This document shows, piece by piece, positions 1 to 6,710 of a stretch of 64,000 nt of DNA. A model generated the notes under the pieces. It saw only the letters and a program-made list of their open reading frames with translations. It ran no database searches and was not told the DNA's origin. Origin of the DNA: Pseudideonella sakaiensis (GTDB lineage Bacteria; Pseudomonadota; Gammaproteobacteria; Burkholderiales; Burkholderiaceae_C). Numbering within the stretch: the stretch's first letter is position 1; every line of letters begins with the position of its first letter. The DNA is taken from the NCBI RefSeq assembly GCF_001293525.1, contig NZ_BBYR01000023.1:46050-110049 (forward strand). Direction: 5' to 3'. The position numbers were made by a program, and so were the translations under genes.

Positions 1-33
1 GCGCCCCCAGGGCCGGGCGGTGCCCGCGGCGCA
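1..33 (-). repeat. Truncated copy of dispersed GC-rich palindromic repeat
   Basis: The first bases (GCGCCCCCAGGGCCGGGCG) are the reverse complement of the right half of the element at 40841-40910. The window therefore appears to open inside a second copy, in the opposite orientation. Only part is visible, so the element's end is inferred. Confidence 0.4.
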
Positions 34-84
34 GACGGTTCGAAGCCAGCGGGCGGCGGGCCGCGAGGAACCCGCCCCGGCCCG

Positions 85-537
85 TCAGTGGATCAGCCGC
101 TCGTCCTCGTCGACGAAGAGCTCGTCGAGGATCAGTGCATCCGGCTCCTCGCCCAGGCTCCAGAAGACCATCAGCACGATGATCTTCAGGTCCTCTAGGT
201 CGACCGGGCCGCCGGGGATCGCCGAGGCGCGGTCGATCACCATCTCGCGCATCGGCGGCGGCAGCACGCCGGCCGATTCGAGGAAGGAGATGAAGCCGAT
301 CGAGGCCTCGCCCAGGTGCTCCTGCTCGGCCGGCGAGTACACGCGCAGGCTCTGCGCACCCTGGGTGCCCACGTGCGACTCCGCCGCCGCGGCCAGGCCG
401 TCCAGCCAGGACAGGGCCTCGCGGATCTCGTCCGTCTCGAACCCGACCGAGGCGAGCTTGCGCGTCAGCTGGGCGTGGTCCGGACAGGCGTCGGGCCGCC
501 AGTACGTTTCGTACAGGTAGACGAGGACGTCGAACAT
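85..537 (-). CDS. smg: Smg family protein (DUF494)
   Basis: A 150-residue protein of the Smg/DUF494 family, recognised from its N-terminus (MFDVLVYLYETYW), the acidic helices with a conserved EIREALSWLDGL segment, and the C-terminal DALILDELFVDEDERLIH-type ending. Family length is about 150-160 residues, so it looks complete. The molecular function is unknown; in many proteobacteria the gene lies between dprA and topA, but neither is visible here because the window starts just downstream. The protein is acidic, has no signal peptide or membrane segment, and is probably cytoplasmic. Family call is secure; role is not. Confidence 0.9.
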   Translation of the reverse strand: MFDVLVYLYETYWRPDACPDHAQLTRKLASVGFETDEIREALSWLDGLAAAAESHVGTQGAQSLRVYSPAEQEHLGEASIGFISFLESAGVLPPPMREMVIDRASAIPGGPVDLEDLKIIVLMVFWSLGEEPDALILDELFVDEDERLIH

Positions 538-635
538 TTCGAGACGACTATACCCGACTGGCCCGGGCCGCCAAGGGCCGATATCCGTGGTCTTTCCGCG
601 GGCGCTGCGGCGCCGCGCCGTGCCGCGGCACGGCC

Positions 636-1109
636 TCAGCCGCGGATGCGGCGCACCAGCGCCGTGGTCGAGTAGCCGTCGACGAAGGCCAGCGCCCGCG
701 CCTCGCCGCCCCAGCTGCGCACCCAGCGCGTCTCCTCCAGCGCCTCGATGTCGTAGTCCCCGCCCTTGACGTAGACCGCGGGGCGCACGCGCTGCAGCAG
801 CGCCACCGGCGTGGGCTCGTCGAACAGCGTCACCAGGTCCACGCTCTGCAGCGCCGCGAGCACGCAGGCGCGGTCGGCCTCGGCATTCAGCGGGCGATCC
901 GGCCCCTTGCCGAGGCCGCGGGCCGACGCGTCGCTGTTCAGCCCCACCACGAGGCTGGCCCCGAGCGCGCGCGCCTGGGCCAGGTAGGTCACGTGGCCGC
1001 GGTGGAGGATGTCGAACACCCCGTTGGTGAACACCACCGGGCGCGGCAAAGCCGCCACCCGGGCCGCCAGCGCGGCGGGCGGGCAGAGCTTGTCGAGGAA
1101 ATCGGGCAT
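636..1109 (-). CDS. rfaE2: D-glycero-beta-D-manno-heptose 1-phosphate adenylyltransferase
   Basis: A 157-residue nucleotidyltransferase matching the stand-alone C-terminal domain of HldE. It transfers AMP from ATP to heptose 1-phosphate to give ADP-heptose for the lipopolysaccharide inner core. The signature FTNGVFDILHRGHVTYL (residues about 35-51) contains the HxGH nucleotide-binding motif, and VKGGDYDIEALEE and GYSTTALVRRI near the C-terminus are typical of the family. The start is the ATG at 1107-1109, which gives the usual length; the frame stays open much further upstream but that part has no family similarity. The kinase partner (rfaE1) is not in this window. Confidence 0.93.
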   Translation of the reverse strand: MPDFLDKLCPPAALAARVAALPRPVVFTNGVFDILHRGHVTYLAQARALGASLVVGLNSDASARGLGKGPDRPLNAEADRACVLAALQSVDLVTLFDEPTPVALLQRVRPAVYVKGGDYDIEALEETRWVRSWGGEARALAFVDGYSTTALVRRIRG

Positions 1110-1298
1110 GGCCGCGATTGTGGCGCGGGCGCCGCGCCCGCCCGGCACCCTCGTTTCGATGACAGCGCGTGTCGGGATCGTCCGGAGGATTTCGTTACAG
1201 CCTGTGAGGCGCCGCATTCCGTGCGCCCGAGGCGCTGTCGGCGTCTGCACCACCGACCTGTGTTCCTGGCCCGTGCGGGCCGCCTTGCAGGAGATGCG

Positions 1299-2018
1299 AT
1301 GTTGGATTCCTTCGATCCCGAGACCCCCCGCCCGAGCGACGCCGACGTCGCCGCGCTGCCCAACCAGGCGCCGCTGGCCGCCGCCCGCCCGGCGGCCGGC
1401 CCGGCCGCCGTGGGCCGCGACCGCCGCGCCGGGGCCGCACAGTCGCCGCTGGCGCTGCTGATCGACGAGATCGACTACGGCCTGGTGCTGCTGACCGAGG
1501 AGGCCCAGGTCGTGCACATCAACCACCTCGCGCGCGTGGAACTGGAAGAGGGCCACCCGCTCGAGCTCGACGGCCGCCAGCTGCAGGCCCGCCAGGCCTC
1601 CGACGAGCTGCAGCTGCGCGACGCGCTGAACGGCGCCGCCCGGCGCGGCCGCCGCGGCCTGCTCAAGCTCGGCGGGCCCGAGCAGATCGCGATGGTCTCC
1701 GTCGTCCCGCTCGGCCAGCCCGGCGTCGGCGAGCCCTCGATCGCGCTGATCTTCGGCAAGCGCCAGGTCTGCGAGGAACTCTCGGTGCAGGCCTTCGCCC
1801 GCGTGCACCGCCTCACCACCGCCGAGACGCGCGTGCTCACCGCGCTGTGCGCCGGCGCCCGCGTGCGCGAAGTGGCCGAGCGCAACGGCGTCGAAACCTC
1901 CACCGTGCGCAGCCAGATCAGCAGCATCCGCGCGAAAACTGGCGCGCAGAGCATCGCCGCCCTCGTCCGCCAGGTGGCGGTGCTGCCGCCGTTGGTGGGG
2001 GCCTTGCGGATGAACTAG
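1299..2018 (+). CDS. LuxR-type helix-turn-helix transcriptional regulator
   Basis: A 239-residue regulator with a C-terminal LuxR/GerE-type HTH (about residues 165-225: RLTTAETRVLTALCAG, VREVAERNGVETSTVRSQISSI, AKTGAQSIAALVRQ). The N-terminal half has a PAS-like segment (ALLIDEIDYGLVLLTEEAQVV) preceded by a disordered Ala/Pro-rich stretch. No receiver domain or autoinducer-binding domain is visible. Start is the ATG at 1299, with an AGGAG ribosome-binding site at 1289-1293. It is divergent from rfaE2 (190 bp between them) and followed by an unrelated toxin-antitoxin pair. The signal it senses is unknown. Confidence 0.8.
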   Translation: MLDSFDPETPRPSDADVAALPNQAPLAAARPAAGPAAVGRDRRAGAAQSPLALLIDEIDYGLVLLTEEAQVVHINHLARVELEEGHPLELDGRQLQARQASDELQLRDALNGAARRGRRGLLKLGGPEQIAMVSVVPLGQPGVGEPSIALIFGKRQVCEELSVQAFARVHRLTTAETRVLTALCAGARVREVAERNGVETSTVRSQISSIRAKTGAQSIAALVRQVAVLPPLVGALRMN

Positions 2019-2093
2019 GCGGCGGTGGCGATGGGGGCTGTGGCCTTGGGGCGGTGCTGTGGCGCAAGGTCGGGGCGGAGGCCGTGTTCGGCC

Positions 2094-2122
2094 TTGCCAA
2101 CATGAACCTTATAAGGTACACA
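2094..2122 (+). promoter_or_regulatory. Candidate promoter and operator of toxin-antitoxin operon
   Basis: An AT-rich island in very GC-rich DNA, just upstream of the toxin gene. TTGCCA (2094-2099) and TACACA (2117-2122) are spaced 17 bp apart like -35 and -10 boxes. A perfect 12-bp palindrome, ACCTTATAAGGT (2106-2117), lies between them, where an autorepressing antitoxin would be expected to bind. Confidence 0.5.
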
Positions 2123-2142
2123 CTGGTTCGTGAGGATGCGCG

Positions 2143-2496
2143 ATGCCCGGAAGCGCAACTCAGAAGATGCCGCTGGTCTTCTACCGAAGCGGTTCGGGCC
2201 ATGAACCCGTCCGGGATTGGCTGCTGAAGCTGGCTCCCGACGAGCGGCACGAAGTCGGCCGCGACCTGATGCGGGTGCAGTGGCGATGGCCCGTTGGCAT
2301 GCCACTGTGCCGGCCGATGGGGCAGGGCCTCTGGGAAGTCCGAACCTCGCTCGGCACCCGCAGGATCGCGAGGGTGCTGATTTGTCCCTACGAGGGGGTG
2401 CTGGTTGCCCTGCATGCATTCATCAAGAAGACGCCGAAGACGCCGGACGAGGACCTCGCGTTGGCGCGCAAACGCCAGAAGGAGCTGAACACGTGA
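2143..2496 (+). CDS. HigB/Gp49-like toxin (type II RelE superfamily)
   Basis: A 117-residue protein of the phage-derived Gp49-like/HigB family. Family members are ribosome-dependent mRNA interferases of type II toxin-antitoxin systems. Visible features are the N-terminal LVFYRSGSGHEPVRDWLLKL, the central GMPLCRPMGQGLWEVRTSL strand pair, and the C-terminal VALHAFIKKTPKTPDEDLALARKR helix, which is the usual HAFxKKTxKTPxxEIxxA block. Length is normal. It overlaps the following antitoxin by 4 bases (GTGA), so the pair is translationally coupled; the toxin-first order is typical of HigBA. Confidence 0.88.
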   Translation: MPGSATQKMPLVFYRSGSGHEPVRDWLLKLAPDERHEVGRDLMRVQWRWPVGMPLCRPMGQGLWEVRTSLGTRRIARVLICPYEGVLVALHAFIKKTPKTPDEDLALARKRQKELNT

Positions 2497-2777
2497 CGAA
2501 GACGAGCCCCCATGTCGGATCGAGCCTGGACGCGTTTCTGCAGGACGAAGGCATCTACGAGGAGTCCGAAGGCCAGGCCATCAAGGAAGTCATCGCCTGG
2601 CAGCTCGCCGAGGCGATGAAGGAGCGCTCGCTCTCGAAGGCTCGGATGGCGACGCTGCTGAAGACCAGCCGATCGCAGGTGGATCGACTGCTCGACCCCG
2701 AGCGCGACGTGACGCTGTCCACCTTGCAACGTGCTGCGGCGCTCGTGGGCCGGAAGCTGCAGGTCCAGCTCGTCTAG
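2493..2777 (+). CDS. HigA-like antitoxin, XRE family
   Basis: A 94-residue protein starting with GTG inside the toxin stop codon. The C-terminal two-thirds is a helix-turn-helix of the XRE/HigA type (AIKEVIAWQLAEAMKERSLS, KARMATLLKTSRSQVDRLLD, TLSTLQRAAALVGRKLQVQL). It should neutralise the upstream HigB-like toxin and repress the operon, probably at the palindrome 2106-2117. The acidic N-terminal 25 residues could be the toxin-binding part. Complete by family length. Nothing here indicates whether the module is active, but both frames are intact. Confidence 0.88.
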   Translation: MTKTSPHVGSSLDAFLQDEGIYEESEGQAIKEVIAWQLAEAMKERSLSKARMATLLKTSRSQVDRLLDPERDVTLSTLQRAAALVGRKLQVQLV

Positions 2778-2850
2778 CGGCGCGACCGCGGGCATCCTGG
2801 GCTCGTCACTGCGGGTCTCGCCGACGATGCTGTCGGCGGACTGAACCTAG

Positions 2851-2964
2851 GGCTTGCGGCGCAGCATCTTCAGCATTCCTGATGCTCCGTGCAACTTCCC
2901 TCGCTACATCTGGGACAAGAAGTGGAACGAAGCCCGGGAGAAGGCCAAGGGGCTGGCAAGCTGA
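2851..2964 (+). pseudogene. C-terminal remnant of an unidentified protein
   Basis: A 37-codon open stretch bounded by an in-frame TAG (2848-2850) and a TGA (2962-2964), with no start codon. It reads like a real protein tail (FSIPDAPCNFPRYIWDKKWN then EAREKAKGLAS), with codon use and aromatic content unlike random frames. I do not recognise the family. It lies directly before a tiny membrane-protein ORF and a decayed RHS gene, so it may be the severed toxin end of an RHS-type polymorphic effector; that is inference from position. Confidence 0.45.
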
Positions 2965-2975
2965 GAGGGTAAGCC

Positions 2976-3068
2976 ATGAAGAATCGCTTCAAAACAGAAG
3001 CCACGCTGATGATCGCCTTTCCTGTAGTAGTTCTCCTGGTCGGCCTGCTGGCGGCCATCTTTCTTTGA
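2976..3068 (+). CDS. Small single-helix membrane protein (30 aa)
   Basis: A 30-codon ORF starting with ATG 11 bases after the preceding remnant, with an AGAGGG ribosome-binding site 5 bases upstream. The product has a charged N-terminus (MKNRFKTEA) followed by one hydrophobic helix (LMIAFPVVVLLVGLLAAIFL), so it should insert in the inner membrane. By position it could be an orphan immunity-type protein left behind with the RHS toxin tail. No homologue is recognised. Codon use is less GC-biased than in the surrounding core genes. Confidence 0.45.
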   Translation: MKNRFKTEATLMIAFPVVVLLVGLLAAIFL

Positions 3069-3144
3069 TCAGCAGGGCGGGGCGTCGGGATTTGCTCCTG
3101 CATCTTGCTCCCGATGCCTTCTTGCTTCCCTTGTCTTCGGGCGT

Positions 3145-3455
3145 GACGAACCCGATGGGCCGCTCAGGCTGTCGGCCATCCAGAGCAATCTGGCGGGCTG
3201 GTCCACCATCGCGGGCAACTTCCTCTACCAGCCTGCCACCGATCTTCGCTACGCCTGGCGCTTCGGCAACAGCAATCTGCGCCTGACCACGCACAACGCG
3301 GAATGGGGCGCTGCTCGGGATCGCACGCGGCGGGCAGTTCTATGCCGCCTACAACGATCACCCGGGGCGGCCCGAGGCCTTGATGAACTCCGGGGGAGGT
3401 GTGGCGTGGCGGGCAGCCAATGATGCTTTCGGGCCTTTCGCCATTCAACGGCTCA
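3145..3455 (+). pseudogene. Decayed RHS-repeat protein gene fragment
   Basis: Two adjacent frames encode recognisable RHS/YD-repeat core sequence. About 3169-3302 reads LSAIQSNLAGWSTIAGNFLY then QPATDLRYAWRFGNSNLRL. After a frameshift near 3303-3315, the text from 3314 reads [20 protein letters not shown] then [18 protein letters not shown], the 'GRPExxxNxxxxVVWRAxNxAFG' block that closes RHS cores. The expected following FPGQYYDxExGL/YNxxRYYDP segment is missing and the frame runs into unrelated sequence. The 5' part of the gene (normally more than 1000 codons) is absent. This is a relic of a polymorphic toxin or RHS effector, not a functional gene. Confidence 0.85.
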
Positions 3456-3480
3456 ACGGAACTTCTGTCCGAGGTAGCAA

Positions 3481-3756
3481 ATGTCACAGCGAACGCAACT
3501 GCGCGCAGCGGTCTCGCTGATGATCGCTATCCTCCTGATAGGCGTAGTTCTCCTGCTTCGAGGACATGAGTGGTCGGTCGGCGTCGTCGCCGTGTCATGG
3601 CTGTTGTTCATGCTCTGGGCCGCTCAATTCAGATGCAGACAGTGTCGGACCCATCATCTGTTCGAGGTCGACGGACTGACGGCACATCCCATTTGGCCGC
3701 GAGAGGAGTGTCGCGTCTGCGGTCTATCCACATCGGACACAACGCGGCGCAGATAG
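3481..3756 (+). CDS. Small membrane protein with two CxxC motifs, possible RHS immunity protein
   Basis: A 91-residue protein with two predicted transmembrane helices (about 12-26 and 33-48) followed by a cytoplasmic or periplasmic tail. The tail carries two CxxC pairs ([10 protein letters not shown] and ECRVCG), which could bind zinc. It starts with ATG immediately after the truncated RHS core, where immunity genes of RHS toxins normally lie. No family is recognised. Like the 30-aa ORF upstream it begins with a short polar segment followed by LMIA and a hydrophobic helix. Assignment as an orphan immunity protein is inference; a plain hypothetical membrane protein is equally possible. Confidence 0.5.
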   Translation: MSQRTQLRAAVSLMIAILLIGVVLLLRGHEWSVGVVAVSWLLFMLWAAQFRCRQCRTHHLFEVDGLTAHPIWPREECRVCGLSTSDTTRRR

Positions 3757-3815
3757 TCGTTGATTGGCGCGATCCCCTAGCCGCTGCGGCGCGCGTCAGG
3801 CTACTTGTCGCTTCG

Positions 3816-3983
3816 TCAAGCAGCCAACGGCTGCTTATCGCGGCGCTGCAACGCGGCGTCGGCCACCTCTGTTCGTCCCGGGTTGAGGGTGACGATCGCG
3901 ATGTGGGACCAGTTGCGCGTCGAGCCTGACCATCGCCGCGGGTTGCGGTCGCGGGCTTGGGTGTAGAGGTCGTGGCGAGCCCT
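3816..3983 (-). pseudogene. C-terminal remnant of IS3-family transposase
   Basis: On the minus strand about 55 codons ending in TGA read RARHDLYTQARDRNPRRWSG then STRNWSHIAIVTLNP. This is the layout of many IS3-family OrfB ends (R-x-ARxRxPxRW-x-TRxW-x-VxLNPER). The DDE catalytic core is absent; further upstream the frame is open only because it overlaps the M48 protease gene. No terminal inverted repeats or target duplication were found. It marks an old insertion next to the RHS relic. Confidence 0.5.
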
Positions 3984-4054
3984 GAGGACCTCGCCTCCTG
4001 CAGCACGCGAGCCGCGCCCTCCTGCGCCGAGCCGTTGACGAACCCGCTCAGGGA

Positions 4055-5029
4055 CTACGACGCCTTCGGCGGCCCGAAGCGCTGCGGCGGCTTGGGCGCG
4101 CGGGCGAACAGCGGCTGCACGTCGGGCAGGTTGGCCTGGATGTCCTTGATCCGCGTCGGGCCGGACGGGTGGGTGGACATGAACTGCGGCGGGGCGCCCT
4201 TGCTGGCGGCGGCCATCTTTTCCCAGAGGCTGACGCCGGCCCGCGGGTCGTAGCCGGCGCGCGCCGAGAGGTCGAGGCCGATCTTGTCGGCCTCGGACTC
4301 GTCCTCGCGGCTGAAGCGCAGCGTCAGGAGCTGGGCGCCCATGCTGAGCGCCGCGTCGCCGAGGTTGCCGAGGCCGAGCAGCGCGCTGACGACGTTGGCG
4401 CCGATGCGGGTGGCCGCGCCCTTGCCCATGCGGGCGCGGGCGTGCTCGCGCAGCGCGTGGGCGATCTCGTGGCCCATGATCATCGAGACCTCGTCGTCCG
4501 TCAGCTGCAGCTGCTGCAGGATGCCGTAGTAGAAGGCGATCTTGCCGCCCGGCATGCAGAAGGCGTTCAGCTCCTTGCTGCCGATCAGGTTGACCTCCCA
4601 CTTCCACTGCTGCGCGCGCGGCGTGCTCTTGAGGTTGGGCGCGAGGATGTTCGGCTTCAGGCGGTCGGCGATCGCGCGCAGGCGGATCACCTGCGGGTGG
4701 TCGTCGGGCGCGAGCGCGCGCTGCTGGCGGGCTTCCTGCAGCATCTGGGCGTACTGCTGCGCGGCGGCGCGCTCCAGGTCCTCGGCGGGCACGAGCTTGG
4801 CCAGCGTGGACGGGTCGCTGACGCGCACGCCGTCCTGGGCCAGCGCCGGCCACGCGAGGCCGGCGCCGCCGGCCAGCAGGGCCTGGCCGAACAGGCGGCG
4901 GCCGTGCAGCGCGCAGCGGCAGCCGGCGCCGTGGCGGCGCAGCGCGGCCGCCAGCCCGGCACTGGGCCGGAAGCCGTCGCTCGCGAAGCCCTCGGGGGCC
5001 GGTGACAGGGGGCGGGACACGGGAACCAT
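4055..5029 (-). CDS. M48 family zinc metalloprotease, exported
   Basis: About 324 residues. The M48 catalytic motif HEIAH lies in MIMGHEIAHALREHA, and the third zinc ligand Glu in SREDESEADKIGLDL. The N-terminus has a late hydrophobic signal-like segment (FGQALLAGGAGLAWPALAQ) suggesting export to the periplasm. Residues following it (about 90-150) form the conserved region with NAFCMPGGKIAFYYGIL found in YggG/LoiP-type proteases, and the gene ends with the STHPSGPTRIKDIQ motif. Start chosen at 5029 because GGAG lies 8 bases upstream; an ATG at 5059 would add ten residues. Probably involved in envelope protein quality control. It is followed by the transposase remnant and preceded by ampG in the same direction. 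Confidence 0.9.
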   Translation of the reverse strand: MVPVSRPLSPAPEGFASDGFRPSAGLAAALRRHGAGCRCALHGRRLFGQALLAGGAGLAWPALAQDGVRVSDPSTLAKLVPAEDLERAAAQQYAQMLQEARQQRALAPDDHPQVIRLRAIADRLKPNILAPNLKSTPRAQQWKWEVNLIGSKELNAFCMPGGKIAFYYGILQQLQLTDDEVSMIMGHEIAHALREHARARMGKGAATRIGANVVSALLGLGNLGDAALSMGAQLLTLRFSREDESEADKIGLDLSARAGYDPRAGVSLWEKMAAASKGAPPQFMSTHPSGPTRIKDIQANLPDVQPLFARAPKPPQRFGPPKAS

Positions 5030-5126
5030 GGCAGCACTCCGCTCGCAACGCCGGTCCATCGCCGGCGGCCCGCGGAGCGTAGCAAACGCGCTGCGGGCCG
5101 GCCGCGGCGACGGCCTCTCGGGTGCG

Positions 5127-6710
5127 TCAGTCCTCGCCCGGCGGCGGCCGCACCACCTCCAGCGGCGCCATCGCGTCGCGCAGCCACCAGAGCATCGCCA
5201 GCCCGGGCAGCGCCGCCAGCGTCGACACCACGAAGAAGGCCGGCCAGCCGATCGACTCCGCCAGCACGCCGGCCAGCGGGCCGACCCAGACCCGGCCGAC
5301 CGACGCGAAGGCCGACAGCAGCGCGTAGTGCGTGGCGCTGAAGCGCTGGTGGCACAGGCTCATCAGGAAGGCGACGAAGGCCGCCGTGCCCATGCCGCCG
5401 GAGAGGTTCTCCAGCGCCACCACCAGCAGCAGGCCGCCGTCGACGGGCGTGGCCTGCGCGAGCTTGACGAAGCCCCAGTCGAAGGCCGGCAGCAGCAGGC
5501 CCGGCAGCGCGCCCTTGCCGTGCACGGCGAGCCACCAGAAGCCCAGGTTGCTGGCCGTCTGCAGCACGCCGAACAGCAGCAGCGAGCGCCACAGGCCCAG
5601 GCGCAGCATCGCCGCGCCGCCGATCAGCGCGCCGACGATGGTCAGCCACAGGCCGATCACCTTGTTCACCACGCCGATCTCGGCCGGCGAGAACTGCGGC
5701 CCGCCGAGCAGGAAGGGCGTGAGCAGCGCGGCGGCGAAGGCGTCGCCGAGCTTGTAGAGCACGATCAGGCCGAGGAAGGCGGCCGCCCCCGGCTGCGCGA
5801 AGTAGCTGCGCAGGCCGCCGAGCAGGGTCTCGAAGTGCGCCGCGCGCGCCGCCCAGGCCGCCAGCGGCAGCGTGAAGCCGATGCCCAGCAGCAGCGCCAG
5901 CAGCTGCATCCACTTGCCCTGCAGCGCCGGCGCCATGCCGGTCGGCTCGAGCAGCGGGCCGAGCAGGGCCTGCGCGATCGGCGGGCCGAGGCGCTCGCTC
6001 ACCAGCACGCCTAGCGCCACCGCCACCAGCACCGCGAGGAAGCCGAGCAGGTCCTGGCGCGCCACCGTCTTCGGCGCCAGCTCGACGGTGAGCCGCGGCA
6101 GCAGCAGCGCCGAGAGCACGGCCGCGCCGGCCATCACCGCCGCCATCAGCCGGTAGACCTCGGGCCAGGTCCAGCCGCCGCCCTGGGCCGGGTCGACCCA
6201 GATGAAGGCGATGCCGCCGGACAGGATCATCGCCATCCGGTAGCCCAGCACGTACAGCGAGGAGCCGAGCCCGCGTTCGCGCGGCGCGAGCAGGTCGGTG
6301 CGGTAGGCGTCGACGACGATGTCCTGCGACGCCGACGCGAAGGCCACCAGCACGGCCAGCAGCGCGAAGGTCCGCGTGGCGCCGGTCGGCGAGGTGCCGG
6401 CCATCAGCAGCAGCATGCCCGCCAGCACGAGCTGCGACAGCACCAGCCAGCCGCACCGCCGGCCCAGCCAGGGCAGGTCGAAGCGGTCCATCAGCGGCGC
6501 CCACAGGAACTTGAAGGTGTAGGGCAGGCCCACCGCGCCGAGCAGGCCGATGGTCGCCAGGTCGACACCCGACACGCTCAGCCAGGCCTGCATCGCCTGG
6601 CCGGTCAGCGCCAGCGGCAGGCCCGACGCGAAGCCGAGCAGCACCACCACCGCGAGCCGGTGCAGCGCGGCCAGGCGCTGCGCCAGCGGCGCGGCGGGCC
6701 GCGGACTCAC
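5127..6710 (-). CDS. ampG: AmpG-family muropeptide permease (MFS)
   Basis: A 527-residue, 12-14-helix major facilitator of the AmpG type, which imports anhydro-muropeptides from the periplasm for cell-wall recycling. Typical blocks are LGFASGLPLALTGQAMQAWL in helix 1, VGLPYTFKFLWAPLMDR in helix 2, ASASQDIVVDAYRTDLL and LGSSLYVLGYRMAMILSGG. The start is GTG at 6710, overlapping the stop of the upstream peptidase gene by 4 bases (GTGA). Coupling to an MpaA-like murein peptidase strongly supports the muropeptide assignment over other MFS substrates. Related ampG genes influence beta-lactamase induction; no ampR or ampC is present here. Confidence 0.9.
   Translation of the reverse strand: MSPRPAAPLAQRLAALHRLAVVVLLGFASGLPLALTGQAMQAWLSVSGVDLATIGLLGAVGLPYTFKFLWAPLMDRFDLPWLGRRCGWLVLSQLVLAGMLLLMAGTSPTGATRTFALLAVLVAFASASQDIVVDAYRTDLLAPRERGLGSSLYVLGYRMAMILSGGIAFIWVDPAQGGGWTWPEVYRLMAAVMAGAAVLSALLLPRLTVELAPKTVARQDLLGFLAVLVAVALGVLVSERLGPPIAQALLGPLLEPTGMAPALQGKWMQLLALLLGIGFTLPLAAWAARAAHFETLLGGLRSYFAQPGAAAFLGLIVLYKLGDAFAAALLTPFLLGGPQFSPAEIGVVNKVIGLWLTIVGALIGGAAMLRLGLWRSLLLFGVLQTASNLGFWWLAVHGKGALPGLLLPAFDWGFVKLAQATPVDGGLLLVVALENLSGGMGTAAFVAFLMSLCHQRFSATHYALLSAFASVGRVWVGPLAGVLAESIGWPAFFVVSTLAALPGLAMLWWLRDAMAPLEVVRPPPGED

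Noticed and set aside
2094..3983. A prophage or complete mobile island
   Set aside because: A Gp49-like toxin, RHS relic and transposase tail are present, but there is no integrase, phage structural gene, attachment site or tRNA. The toxin family is common outside phages.
3816..5048. A 410-codon minus-strand frame joining the transposase remnant to the protease region
   Set aside because: Beyond about 3983 it is just another frame of the M48 protease gene; only the terminal 55 codons resemble a transposase.
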